DNA of 16,380 nt from JAAYCB01 sp012744395 (GCA_028703175.1 JAQVNJ010000133.1:1-16380), one strand, 5' to 3'; numbered from the stretch's first letter, positions 6,962 to 14,921 are shown. The notes: generated by a model not told the origin, from the sequence alone. Numbers and translations are program-made.

Positions 6962-8104
6962 ATGTGGTCCCAACAATCCCCGCAAGCCTTCCAGGTCTTC
7001 CCGCTGGCTCCGCACACGGAAACGGACGTCTTCCTGGCGGGCAAGCTCACGGCGATGGTTGCCCCGGGCGGCGGCGAGACGCAGATGGAGGGCACCGCCG
7101 AGGGCCTCTGCGGTCTCGGAATCCGCGCCAGGATGTGGCGCCCCTGGGAAGAACCGCTCGGCAAGGTCCGCTGCCTGCACCTGTTTGGCAGTGCCGCGGA
7201 GCACCTGCCGCTGGTCGAGGCGGCGCGCCGCGCGGGACTGCCGGTGGTGCTCTCGACGATCGCCTGGTTCGACTGGCGGGCGTATTGGCGGCAGCCCGGA
7301 GGCCTGCTGGAGCGTGCGAAGTCCGTGACGGGCTATTTCGCGCGCTCGGCATTTCCCCAGTTGCCCTCCTGGCGGCGGCGGTTGTATCAGGCGGCGGACC
7401 TGTTGCTGCCCAATTCGAATGCGGAAGCGGCCCAACTGATGCGTTATTTCCAGGTTCCGGTGGAGAAGATCCACGTCGTTCCCAACGGCGCGGACCCGCG
7501 ATTCGCCGAAGCCGATCCGCAGCCGTTTCTGCGGCTGCTCGCCCAGCAGGCGGCGGGGGCAAGCACAAAGGCCGCGGGATCGGCGCCCGGAGCCGGCCGG
7601 TTCGTGCTTTGCATGGGACGGATCGAACCCCGCAAGAATCAACTCGGCCTGATCCGGGCGATGCAGGGGACGGGAGTCCCGATTGTGCTTGTCGGCGACG
7701 CGGTGCCCGGTTACGAGCCCTACTGGCGGGCGTGCTGCGACGAAGCCGATGGGACCGTCTCCTTTTTCCCCCGGATCGATCACGATGACCCGCTCCTCGG
7801 ATCGGCCTACGCCGCCTGCGGCTGCCTGGCCTTGACCGGCTGGTACGAGACGCCCGGCCTGGCGGCGATCGAGGCGGCGATGACCGGCACGCCGCTGGTG
7901 CTGCCGCGGGAGGGCTCGGCCGACGAGTATTTCGGGAGCGACGCGGTGTACGTCGCCTGCGACGACCTGCCGGGCATCCGCTGCGCTGTCCTCCAGGCCC
8001 TCCAGCGCCCTCGCGATCCGGCGATTGCCCGGCGGATTCGCGATCATTTCACTTGGACGGCCGCGGCGCAGGCCACGCTGGAAGCTTATCGGAGGGTCTG
8101 GTGA
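6962..8104 (+). CDS. Glycosyltransferase family 4 (GT-B fold)
   Basis: A 380-residue retaining-type glycosyltransferase. The C-terminal nucleotide-sugar domain is clear: VVPNGAD (172-178), CMGRIEPRKNQ (217-227), and the E-x7-E segment YETPGLAAIEAA (295-306), whose glutamates E296 and E304 contact the donor. PNSNAEA (150-156) is the usual linker before the second domain. The first domain is poorly conserved, as is normal. AGGAGG at 6944-6949 is 12 nt before ATG 6962. An in-frame ATG at 6941 would overlap the preceding TGA as ATGA and add seven residues (MRRRDNG); this alternative start cannot be excluded. The stop overlaps the GTG of the following GT9 gene. Sugar specificity is unknown. Confidence 0.82.
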   Translation: MWSQQSPQAFQVFPLAPHTETDVFLAGKLTAMVAPGGGETQMEGTAEGLCGLGIRARMWRPWEEPLGKVRCLHLFGSAAEHLPLVEAARRAGLPVVLSTIAWFDWRAYWRQPGGLLERAKSVTGYFARSAFPQLPSWRRRLYQAADLLLPNSNAEAAQLMRYFQVPVEKIHVVPNGADPRFAEADPQPFLRLLAQQAAGASTKAAGSAPGAGRFVLCMGRIEPRKNQLGLIRAMQGTGVPIVLVGDAVPGYEPYWRACCDEADGTVSFFPRIDHDDPLLGSAYAACGCLALTGWYETPGLAAIEAAMTGTPLVLPREGSADEYFGSDAVYVACDDLPGIRCAVLQALQRPRDPAIARRIRDHFTWTAAAQATLEAYRRVW

Positions 8105-9429
8105 TCGGACGTCCGCAACCGCGCAGAGGCGATCATCGCCGCGAGACCGCCGCGCTGGCCCGCGTCTCTTTGCGCCGGCACCCCCTGGGCGGTTACCGCT
8201 ACGTGCGCTGGCGGTGGCGGCTGCTGTTCGCACTCGTCGACGTGCTGGGGACCGCCCTGTTCGCCGCCGCCGGCTGCCTGGCCGCGTTGTGGCGGCGGAT
8301 TGTCCCGGCGCGGCGGGGAGAGGGGGGGACAACCGGGCGGATCCTCGTCGTGCAGTTGGATCATCTGGGCGACGCGATCATCACGGCGCCGATCTTCGCG
8401 CTGCTCAAGCAGCGCTATCCCGCCGCTCGGATCGAGGTCCTGGCCGCGCCTTGGAACCGGCGCGTGTTCGACCTGATCGCCGAAGTCGATCGAGTGCACA
8501 TCTGCGCGAGGAACCGTTTTGCGCCGCGGCCCGGCCTGGGTTGGATTCCGGCGGTGATCGTGTGGGGGCTGAGGATGCGCCGGCGGCGTTTCGATCTGGC
8601 GATCGACGTTCGCGGCGAGTTTCCTCACAACGTGTTGCTGTGGCTGTGCGGCGCCCGCCGGCGGGTCGGCTGGGGCAGCGGCGGCGGTGGATTTCTGCTT
8701 ACCGACAGGGCCGCCTACGTGCCCGACCGCCCGGAACTCGAGTCGCGGATGGCCCTGCTGGAGCCGTTGGGGATCGATGCCGGCGGCGCGGGGCGGCGGC
8801 CGCTGCCGCGGATTCATCCGACCGAGGCGGCCGACGCTTTCGCCCGCTCGGCATGGCGCCAGGCTTCGCCGGAACGCAGCGCGCGGCGCGTGGTGATCCA
8901 CGTCGGCGCGGGGACGCCGGCCAAGCGCTGGCCGGTGGAACACTGGCGCGCCTTGCTGGCCGGCCTGGCCGCGCGGGGCAGCGTAGCCGTGGCCCTGGTC
9001 GGCGTTGAAAGCGATACGGCGACGGCTCGGGCGATTCTCGGCAGCCGGCCATGGCCGGTCGTGGATTGGACGGGCCGGCTCGAGATCGCCGAGTTGGCGG
9101 CCGTCTTGCAGCAGGCCGATCTGGCCATCGGGGCCGACTCGGGTCCGGCCCACCTGGCCGCGGCTGTCGGCACGCCGGTGGTCGTCCTGTTCAGCGGGAC
9201 AAATCGCCTCGAGCAGTGGCGTCCCCGGGGCGCGACGGTGCAGTGGCTGCGGCATCCGGTCGCCTGCGCCCCGTGCCATCGCCGGCAATGCCCCGTGGCC
9301 AGCCAGCCCTGCATGAGGGGCATCCGCCCGGCGGACGTGCTCCTGGCAATTGAGAGACTGCTCGCCGCGGCGGCCGGCCGGGGTGAAGACCGGTCCGCGC
9401 TGGCCCCAGCCAAGAGAGGAGCCGAGTGA
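8101..9429 (+). CDS. Glycosyltransferase family 9 (heptosyltransferase-like) with N-terminal membrane helix
   Basis: A 442-residue GT-B enzyme related to WaaF/WaaC heptosyltransferases of lipopolysaccharide core synthesis. Signatures are ILVVQLDHLGDAIITAP (81-97), HVGAGTPAKRWP (267-278) and GADSGPAHLAAAVGTPVVVL (344-363). Like many heptosyltransferases it ends with a cysteine cluster, here C389, C392, C397 and C404. Unusually, about 80 residues precede the first strand, including a hydrophobic segment at 41-64 flanked by arginines that looks like a membrane anchor; classical members start directly at the QLDHLGD-type strand. GTG 8101 overlaps the previous stop and sits 4 nt after GGAGGG. Whether it transfers heptose or another sugar cannot be told. 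Confidence 0.85.
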   Translation: MIGRPQPRRGDHRRETAALARVSLRRHPLGGYRYVRWRWRLLFALVDVLGTALFAAAGCLAALWRRIVPARRGEGGTTGRILVVQLDHLGDAIITAPIFALLKQRYPAARIEVLAAPWNRRVFDLIAEVDRVHICARNRFAPRPGLGWIPAVIVWGLRMRRRRFDLAIDVRGEFPHNVLLWLCGARRRVGWGSGGGGFLLTDRAAYVPDRPELESRMALLEPLGIDAGGAGRRPLPRIHPTEAADAFARSAWRQASPERSARRVVIHVGAGTPAKRWPVEHWRALLAGLAARGSVAVALVGVESDTATARAILGSRPWPVVDWTGRLEIAELAAVLQQADLAIGADSGPAHLAAAVGTPVVVLFSGTNRLEQWRPRGATVQWLRHPVACAPCHRRQCPVASQPCMRGIRPADVLLAIERLLAAAAGRGEDRSALAPAKRGAE

Positions 9430-9644
9430 TGATTGCACCGATCCGGGAATCGAACCGGCAGGCGCCGGAGGCAACAAGCCGCGTTGGAGAAATGCGGCGG
9501 ATCGTGGCGTCGCTGTTCCTTTCGCCGGGCGGCGACGCGCATCGGCCCCCGGCGCCGATCGCCGCCTGGAAGGCCTGGAGTTTTCTCGCCTGGGCGGCGG
9601 CGGTCACCGGAATCTACTTCCTCACCATGATCGGAGTCTTCTGA
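9429..9644 (+). CDS. Small single-helix membrane protein of unknown function
   Basis: A 71-residue protein, not recognised. Residues 1-46 are hydrophilic, and 48-71 form one hydrophobic, tryptophan-containing helix that reaches the very C-terminus, suggesting a tail-anchored topology. ATG 9429 shares its first base with the last base of the GT9 stop codon and lies 7 nt after AGGAG (9417-9421); a GTG directly before it is an alternative. The good ribosome-binding site and tight coupling argue that it is real. Placed between a membrane-anchored GT9 and a multi-helix glycosyltransferase, it could be an accessory subunit of a glycan-assembly complex, but this is inference. Confidence 0.6.
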   Translation: MIAPIRESNRQAPEATSRVGEMRRIVASLFLSPGGDAHRPPAPIAAWKAWSFLAWAAAVTGIYFLTMIGVF

Positions 9645-9758
9645 CGGCCCGCATGGGCAACACATTCCGCGGCGGCCGATCCCTCGATCGCCGCGCTCGC
9701 CCCCCCTCAGGACCAAGCGCCGCGCCGGCGTGCCCCGCGCTGGCGCCACCCTCCCGCA

Positions 9759-11657
9759 ATGCTCGCACAATTCCAATCGCTGCTCACTGCTGCAATCCTC
9801 GCCACGGCCGCCTACGGCCTGGGCCGGCGGCTGCTCCGCGGCCTCGGGCTGCGCGGGGCCGATCCCGTGGCAAATCTGGTCTTCAGCCTGATGACGGGCC
9901 TGGTCGGCGCGGGGACCCTGCTCGCGGCGCTCGGGCTGGTCGGCCTGCTCTATCCGCCGCTCATCGGCGCGTTGACCCTGGCCGGGTGCTTCTGGACGGC
10001 CGGCGAAATTCGCCGTCAGCGCCCGGCGGAAAGTCGCTCCCTGTCGGCCGAACCGGTCGGCGATGCGGCGGAGAGCGACCCTCCGGTCTGGCTCGTCCGC
10101 TTTGCGCTCGTTGTGGCGGGGGTGGCCGCGCTGGGTTGCCTGGTGGGCGCCGCCGCGCCGCCCACGGCCGGCGACGCGCTCTGCTACCACCTCGAACTGC
10201 CCAAGGCCTTTCTGGCGGATCACCGCCTGGCGTTCTACCCGTTCAGCGAGAACTCCACCTTCCCGCTGCTCTGCGAGATGTGGTTTCTCTGGGCGATGGC
10301 GATGGACGGACCGGTGGCGGCGGGCATCGTTCACTGGCTGCTGGGCCTCTTGTTCGCCGGGGCGACCACCGTCCTGGCAACGCCGATCGTCGGTCGCCGT
10401 TGGGCTTGGGTCGCGATGTCCGCGGGACTGGTTGTCCCCGGCGTGACCAACCAGATGACCGCGCCGATGAACGACGTGGCCCTCGCGGCGGCGACGACGG
10501 TTGCCCTGGCGGCCTGGTATCGAGCGGTGGTGTTGGAAGAGGGCCGCCGCTGGCTGCTGGTGGCGGGAATTGCCGCCGGAGGCGCGTTGGCGATCAAGTA
10601 CCTGGCCCTGCTCTTCGCTCTGGCGATGGTCGCCGGATGTCTCTGGGCCGGCCGGCGCGGCGGCGCGCGGCGACGGCTCGTGCTCGAAAGCGCGGCGGTG
10701 ATCGCCGTCGTCTCGGCGGGCGTTGCCGGGCCGTGGTACGCCCGGGCGGCGTGGCACCGCGGCAATCCGGTCTACCCGTTCTTCTCGGAGGTCTTTCCCG
10801 CGCAGGGGCCGGTCTATGCCGATCCTCACGAGACCCTGCCGGCAAGCAAGTCGAAGCTCGGGCGGACACCCTCCGGCGCGCTGGCGGCGGCCTGGCAGGT
10901 AACGATGCACCCGGAGCGGCTGGGCGGCCGGGCGCATCAGCCGGGCGTGTTGTTTCTCGCCGTGCTGCCGGGACTGGCGCTGGTCCGCCGCCTGCGCGGA
11001 CTGGGCACACTCCTGGTGATCGGCGCGGCCTACGGGTCGGCCTGGTACCTGCTGCGCCAGAACGTGCGGTTCCTCCTGCCGCTGATTCCGATCGCGGCGG
11101 TCGCCGCCGTCTGGGTCGTGGCCGAGATGAGGCGGTTCCCCCCCACGGCACGGCTGGCCGGGCGGCTGCTCGTTTGCGGCATCCTGGCGGCCTATGCCGG
11201 CCTGGCCGCGCTCCGGTGCAGCGGCCAGGCAGCGGTCGCAACCGGCGTGCAGAGGCGCTCCGACTATCTCGCGGTCGTCGAGCCGACCTGGCGGGCGGCC
11301 GAAATGTCGAACCTCTGGTTCGGCACGCGGGGGAGCCTCTTGAGCACCGATTATCGGGCGTTGTACTTCGACTGCCCGGTGACACGCGAGAATGCTCTCC
11401 GTCGCCACACTGGCTACCATCGCCAGATCGAACGCCCGGAGCAACTCGTGCCGCTGTTGCGCGGGAAGGGGTTCACGCACCTGCTGCTGGCCGAAAATCT
11501 GGGCAGACAGGGCGCCCAGTTCGACGCCACGCTGGCGACGCTGGTGGCCAACTGCCGGGCGGCCTGCGGTCCGGCCTCGCTTCCGGTCCTGGCGGAATAC
11601 ACGTTCGAGGATCTTGACCGGGGCCGGCGGCGATACCAACTCGTGCTTGTACGCTGA
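9759..11657 (+). CDS. Integral membrane glycosyltransferase, GT-C type (ArnT/GT39-like)
   Basis: A 632-residue protein with about ten or more hydrophobic helices between residue 5 and ~475, followed by a soluble C-terminal domain of about 150 residues. GT-C enzymes use lipid-phosphate-linked sugars and act on the outer face of the membrane. The key loop after an early helix reads APPTAGDALCYHLELPKA (133-150); D139 with Y143-H144 matches the DxxxYH pattern of the bacterial GT-C group, where the Asp is catalytic. The PFSENSTFPLLCEMWF segment (161-176) is also typical. The C-terminal domain has a FTHLLLAEN-like strand seen in related proteins. ATG 9759 has no clear ribosome-binding site and follows a 114-nt gap, so start and promoter arrangement are less certain. 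It is the last gene of the plus-strand run and probably adds a final sugar after flipping. Confidence 0.78.
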   Translation: MLAQFQSLLTAAILATAAYGLGRRLLRGLGLRGADPVANLVFSLMTGLVGAGTLLAALGLVGLLYPPLIGALTLAGCFWTAGEIRRQRPAESRSLSAEPVGDAAESDPPVWLVRFALVVAGVAALGCLVGAAAPPTAGDALCYHLELPKAFLADHRLAFYPFSENSTFPLLCEMWFLWAMAMDGPVAAGIVHWLLGLLFAGATTVLATPIVGRRWAWVAMSAGLVVPGVTNQMTAPMNDVALAAATTVALAAWYRAVVLEEGRRWLLVAGIAAGGALAIKYLALLFALAMVAGCLWAGRRGGARRRLVLESAAVIAVVSAGVAGPWYARAAWHRGNPVYPFFSEVFPAQGPVYADPHETLPASKSKLGRTPSGALAAAWQVTMHPERLGGRAHQPGVLFLAVLPGLALVRRLRGLGTLLVIGAAYGSAWYLLRQNVRFLLPLIPIAAVAAVWVVAEMRRFPPTARLAGRLLVCGILAAYAGLAALRCSGQAAVATGVQRRSDYLAVVEPTWRAAEMSNLWFGTRGSLLSTDYRALYFDCPVTRENALRRHTGYHRQIERPEQLVPLLRGKGFTHLLLAENLGRQGAQFDATLATLVANCRAACGPASLPVLAEYTFEDLDRGRRRYQLVLVR

Positions 11658-11691
11658 GCCGGATCGCGCGCGGAACGCCAGGGGCGCGGTC

Positions 11692-12183
11692 TTAAGGGGC
11701 CGACTGCTCGCCAGGCCCGTCCCCTGGGGAGTCTTTGTCCGCGGGGCGGTCCGCCGGGCCAGACTTTCGGCTCTCACCGGCCGTTTTCCGACGGAGCTGC
11801 GCTTCAAGCACCGTCCGCTGGACCTCGACGTCGCGCCGCAAGCGGCCGAAATACAACCGTGTCGAAACGATGTCGGCCATGGCGAGCAGGGCCATCCACA
11901 ACACGAGCAGCGCAACGCAAGACCAGTAGATAATCAGGGCCGCGCCGCCTTGATCGGGCGGGAACAGCCGGCCGCCGAGGATCGCCACTCCCACGACTCC
12001 GAGCATCGTGCTGGTCTGGATTCGCCGTCGATAACGGCGGCGGAGATGGCCGCGCTGCCGCTCGTCGAGGTTCTTGTCGGCCTCGACGGCCGCCGACCGC
12101 TCCCAGTGCGCCCAGATCAGCCACAGCGACGCCGCGACCAAGACGGTGCAAATCGAGAGCGACATCCAAAAGTCAGGGTCCAT
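11692..12183 (-). CDS. Small membrane protein with three predicted helices, unknown function
   Basis: A 163-residue protein not matched to a family. Hydrophobic helices lie at about 8-27, 57-73 and 81-106. Between the first two is a very basic stretch (RGHLRRRYRRRIQ, 44-56). After the third helix, residues 108-133 form a charged, probably helical segment, and the last 30 residues are Gly/Pro/Asp-rich and likely disordered. ATG at 12183-12181 was chosen; an in-frame TTG at 12198 would add five residues. It follows the M28 gene on the same strand with a 16-nt gap, so the two are probably co-transcribed. Its stop faces the stop of the GT-C gene across 34 nt. Confidence 0.6.
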   Translation of the reverse strand: MDPDFWMSLSICTVLVAASLWLIWAHWERSAAVEADKNLDERQRGHLRRRYRRRIQTSTMLGVVGVAILGGRLFPPDQGGAALIIYWSCVALLVLWMALLAMADIVSTRLYFGRLRRDVEVQRTVLEAQLRRKTAGESRKSGPADRPADKDSPGDGPGEQSAP

Positions 12184-12199
12184 CTGCGTCGGACGCAAA

Positions 12200-13258
12200 T
12201 CAGCGCCCGCCCTCCGCCGCCTTGAGCCACTCGCGGATCACCCAGCCTACCTTGGCAAGGCTCAGGGCCGAGCATTGATCGGGTCGGTCGTCCATCGTGT
12301 GCCAGGGCGGGTAGTCGAAGTCGATTACGTCGCACGTGGGGATTTTTCCCAGGTTCCGAAGCATCGTGTGATCGTCTCGAACGTAAGGCCCCCGGCGGGG
12401 AACAAACTCGCGGACCCCCAGTCGCCGGGCGGTCGACCAGATGTCGTTGACCAGCGGGCGCGTCTCCGGCCACCCGACGCTATAGCCCTCCTGGGGAATC
12501 CGTAGGTCGGCGTCGCCGATCATGTCGAGCAGCACACCCCAGCGATAGCGGCCCCGGTAGGGCAGCTTGCCACCGGCATACGCCCGTGAAAAATACTCCG
12601 AGCCGAGAAAATACCGGCCATCCTCGGAGAATATGAATTCCTCGCCGTCGAAGAAAACGAAATCCACGCCGAAGTGCCGCTGATGTCTCTCCAGGATCGT
12701 CCCGATCTCGTTTCCCAACTCCATCAACAGGGCGACGCCGCTCGCTCCGTCGTTGGCGCCGACGAATTCACCGCGAGGATTCCGCTTGTCGAGCATTGGA
12801 TAAGGCAGCGTGTCGTAGTGGCAGCACAGCAGAATCCGCTCCGACCGTTCCGGCGCCCATTGGACGATCAGGTTCATCATCGGCACCGGCGCAGCCGTCT
12901 GCGGGTGCGGAATCTGGAACCATTGCTGGTGCACGGTGCCGCCTAGAGTGTTGAAATGCCGCTCCAGCAGGTCTTGCTGCGCGGCCATGCCTTCAGAGCC
13001 GCTCGGGCGGCGCCCGAGAGCGCAGATCGTCTTCAGGTATTCATAGGCCCGGCCGCCGTCGAACGGGATGTCTTCGAGGGTCAATCGCGAGGAGGCCGCC
13101 TCGGCATCCTCGCTCCACTTGACCGGTTGCGGCCAGATCAGCAGGCCGGCCGCCGCCAGGGCGGCGACCACCCCACCACCAAGCAACACCAGCTTCCAGA
13201 ACGGCTTGGGGAGCGGACGGGTCGGGGGCGTCGTGTTGGCGGCGGATTTCCTGCGCAT
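12200..13258 (-). CDS. Membrane-anchored M28-family metallohydrolase, glutaminyl-peptide cyclotransferase-like
   Basis: A 352-residue zinc enzyme. A basic N-terminus and hydrophobic segment at 21-42 make a signal anchor, placing the catalytic domain outside the cytoplasm. The M28 core shows CCHYDT (145-150), GANDGASGVALLMELG (167-182) with zinc ligand D170, FFDGEEF (202-208) with the E206-E207 pair, LLDMIGD (243-249) and PPWHTMDD (317-324) with H320. The DDHTMLRNLGKIPTCDVIDFDYPPWHTMDD order at the C-terminus closely follows bacterial and animal glutaminyl cyclases, which cyclise N-terminal Gln to pyroglutamate; related M28 proteins are aminopeptidases, so either activity is possible. ATG 13258 is preceded by a weak AGGT. 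The preceding EEP frame overlaps its first 121 nt. Confidence 0.82.
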   Translation of the reverse strand: MRRKSAANTTPPTRPLPKPFWKLVLLGGGVVAALAAAGLLIWPQPVKWSEDAEAASSRLTLEDIPFDGGRAYEYLKTICALGRRPSGSEGMAAQQDLLERHFNTLGGTVHQQWFQIPHPQTAAPVPMMNLIVQWAPERSERILLCCHYDTLPYPMLDKRNPRGEFVGANDGASGVALLMELGNEIGTILERHQRHFGVDFVFFDGEEFIFSEDGRYFLGSEYFSRAYAGGKLPYRGRYRWGVLLDMIGDADLRIPQEGYSVGWPETRPLVNDIWSTARRLGVREFVPRRGPYVRDDHTMLRNLGKIPTCDVIDFDYPPWHTMDDRPDQCSALSLAKVGWVIREWLKAAEGGR

Positions 13259-14211
13259 GGCTGCATTCTACCTGTTCCGGGGCAAGGCGGGCCATCCCGA
13301 ATCGGCTGCCAGTCGCCAGACTTCTTGCCAGCGATGCCGGCCAGGCTCGTGCAGCGGTCCGTCCCTCTTCGCCCCCCGGCGGCACGCGAAGCGTCCTCCC
13401 GCCAAGCCAACCGGGCGGTGAAGAGCGGGTGGTCGGAAACGCCGCTCTCGACCCGGCTCGCGGACAGGCATTCCAGACCGCGGACGAGAATCCAGTCGAC
13501 CCGATGTTCCGCGCGATCCGCACCACCCGAGGTGATCGCGTCGACCGAGCCGGATTCGGCGAGAAATCGTTGGATTCGCGGATCGCCGGGCGGGGTGTTC
13601 AGATCCGCCAGGAGAATTGCCGGCGGCTCGAGCGACGCGAACAGGTCAAGAACGCTCTCGAGCTGCAATTTTCGCTCCGCGTCGTTCGATCGGGTAACGT
13701 GGGCAACCAGCACGGCGACGTTTTCGGGACCGAAGCGAAGTTCCACCAGGAGCATGTTCCGGCAGCTCCGCCCGTGGCGGCGCGGCAGGGGAATCCGCTG
13801 CCACGCCACGACCGGAATCTGACTCAATAGCCCGTTGCCGAACCGGCGGATGCCGAACAAACGCGTCTCGGCCGGAGCGAACAGGTGGTGCTGGAAGCCT
13901 CCCAGCCGGGCGAGCTGTTCGGCCTGATCCCGCGGGTCGCCCCAGACCAGGCCGCGAACCTCGTTCAGGCCGACGATCTGGAGCCGGTCGAGGCACTCGG
14001 CCACTCGGCGTGCGTCGCGGCGGCCATCGGTTCCCTTGCACCCGTGGATGTTGAAGACCCCGACATGCAGGTTCACCGGTGGATCGCCACCCCCCGTTGG
14101 TTCGAGATACCCCCCGTCCGGACCAGTGGGCATCCGCCGGCCGCCGGCCAACAGGGTGAGCGCAACCAGAAGAGGTACAACCCCAAAGGTGATCGGTCGG
14201 CGAAATCTCAT
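13138..14211 (-). CDS. Endonuclease/exonuclease/phosphatase (EEP) family protein, exported or anchored
   Basis: A 357-residue protein. A hydrophobic stretch at 9-23 after MRFRRP looks like a signal peptide or anchor. The EEP metal-dependent phosphodiesterase/phosphatase fold is shown by FNIHG (53-57, N54), LNEVRG (82-87, E84), GNGLLSQIP (125-133), VAHVTRS (169-175, H171), LLADLNTPPGD (200-210, D203 and N205), RVDWILV (237-243, D239) and SDHPLF (259-264, D260-H261). All usual catalytic positions are therefore present. The fold ends near residue 270; the remaining ~87 residues are Arg/Pro/Ser-rich with no recognisable structure and run into the M28 gene in another frame. The substrate may be nucleic acid, phospholipid or a sugar phosphate. 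Start ATG 14211 has only a weak GAGG upstream. Confidence 0.78.
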   Translation of the reverse strand: MRFRRPITFGVVPLLVALTLLAGGRRMPTGPDGGYLEPTGGGDPPVNLHVGVFNIHGCKGTDGRRDARRVAECLDRLQIVGLNEVRGLVWGDPRDQAEQLARLGGFQHHLFAPAETRLFGIRRFGNGLLSQIPVVAWQRIPLPRRHGRSCRNMLLVELRFGPENVAVLVAHVTRSNDAERKLQLESVLDLFASLEPPAILLADLNTPPGDPRIQRFLAESGSVDAITSGGADRAEHRVDWILVRGLECLSASRVESGVSDHPLFTARLAWREDASRAAGGRRGTDRCTSLAGIAGKKSGDWQPIRDGPPCPGTGRMQPCAGNPPPTRRPRPVRSPSRSGSWCCLVVGWSPPWRRPAC

Positions 14212-14212
14212 G

Positions 14213-14241
14213 TTGCCCGGCCTCGCAAAAAGGGCTACGAT
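14213..14241 (+). promoter_or_regulatory. Candidate sigma-70-type promoter for the DUF4254 gene
   Basis: TTGCCC (14213-14218) and TACGAT (14236-14241) are separated by 17 nt, each matching four of six consensus positions. A transcript would begin near 14248, which favours a translation start at 14304 or 14319 rather than at 14256. In GC-rich DNA such a match can occur by chance. Confidence 0.25.
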
Positions 14242-14318
14242 CCGGCCCCCTCACGATGGTGCCCAATGGGAGGCGCAGTAGCAAGGGGAACGGCAGAAAA
14301 CTCATGGGAGAGCGCGTC

Positions 14319-14921
14319 ATGATCGATGTTGCCACGATCACGGGACTCCACCGGATCACGGTCCGCCGCTGGCACCAGCAGGAGATCGACAACCCCTATG
14401 AGGGGTTTTTGGCGATTATCTGCCGCCAGCACGAGCAGAACTTCCGCCTCTGGCACGAAGAAGACATCGCCCGGAGCCGCGACGTCGGCGACGAGCGGAT
14501 CGCCGCCGTGAAGCGGAACATCGACCAGTTCAACCAGCGGCGCAACGATCTGATCGAAGCGGTCGACGACGCGTTGATTGCGAAGATGGCCGATGCCGGA
14601 GTCCGCCCGGCGGCAGACGCCCGCCAGCATACGGAGACGCCCGGCAGCGTAATCGACCGCCTCTCGATTCTCTCGCTGCGGATCTACCACATGCAGGAGC
14701 AGATCGATCGCGACGACGCCGATCAGGCCCACCGCGACAAGGTTCGGGCGAAGTTGCGGATTTGCGAAGAGCAGTACCGCGACCTCTCCCGCTCCCTTGA
14801 GCTGCTCCTGGAGGATCTGGAGTCGGGCCGCGCGCGGCTGAAGGTCTATCGCCAATTCAAGATGTACAACGATCCGACGCTGAATCCGTACCTGTACGCG
14901 AAGAAGAAGCCGGCGGCTTGA
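14319..14921 (+). CDS. DUF4254 domain protein
   Basis: A 200-residue, mostly helical, charged protein matching the DUF4254 family, whose biochemical role is not established. Family-like segments are ITGLHRITVRRWH (7-19), NPYEGFLAIICRQHEQNFRLWHEEDIAR (25-52, with the N-Y-W-H-E-D pattern), ETPGSVIDRLSILSLRIYHM (106-125) and KMYNDPTLNPYLY (181-193). No signal peptide or membrane helix is present, so it is cytoplasmic. ATG 14319 has GGGAGAG at 14307-14313 just upstream, and the conserved domain begins at once. In-frame ATGs at 14256 and 14304 give longer versions with a non-conserved, basic extension. It diverges from the EEP gene and converges with the repeat-protein gene, so it is probably transcribed alone. 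A link to surface-glycan synthesis is suggested only by the nearby gene cluster. Confidence 0.8.
   Translation: MIDVATITGLHRITVRRWHQQEIDNPYEGFLAIICRQHEQNFRLWHEEDIARSRDVGDERIAAVKRNIDQFNQRRNDLIEAVDDALIAKMADAGVRPAADARQHTETPGSVIDRLSILSLRIYHMQEQIDRDDADQAHRDKVRAKLRICEEQYRDLSRSLELLLEDLESGRARLKVYRQFKMYNDPTLNPYLYAKKKPAA

Noticed and set aside
11658..11691. Search for a terminator between the convergent GT-C and small membrane protein genes
   Set aside because: GC-rich but no stable hairpin with a T run on either strand was seen.
8814..11915. Very long minus-strand open frame (1033 codons) opposite the GT9 and GT-C genes
   Set aside because: Its translation is Arg/Gly/Pro/Gln-rich without any family motif, and it lies opposite two genes with clear signatures. 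It is an effect of high GC at third codon positions.
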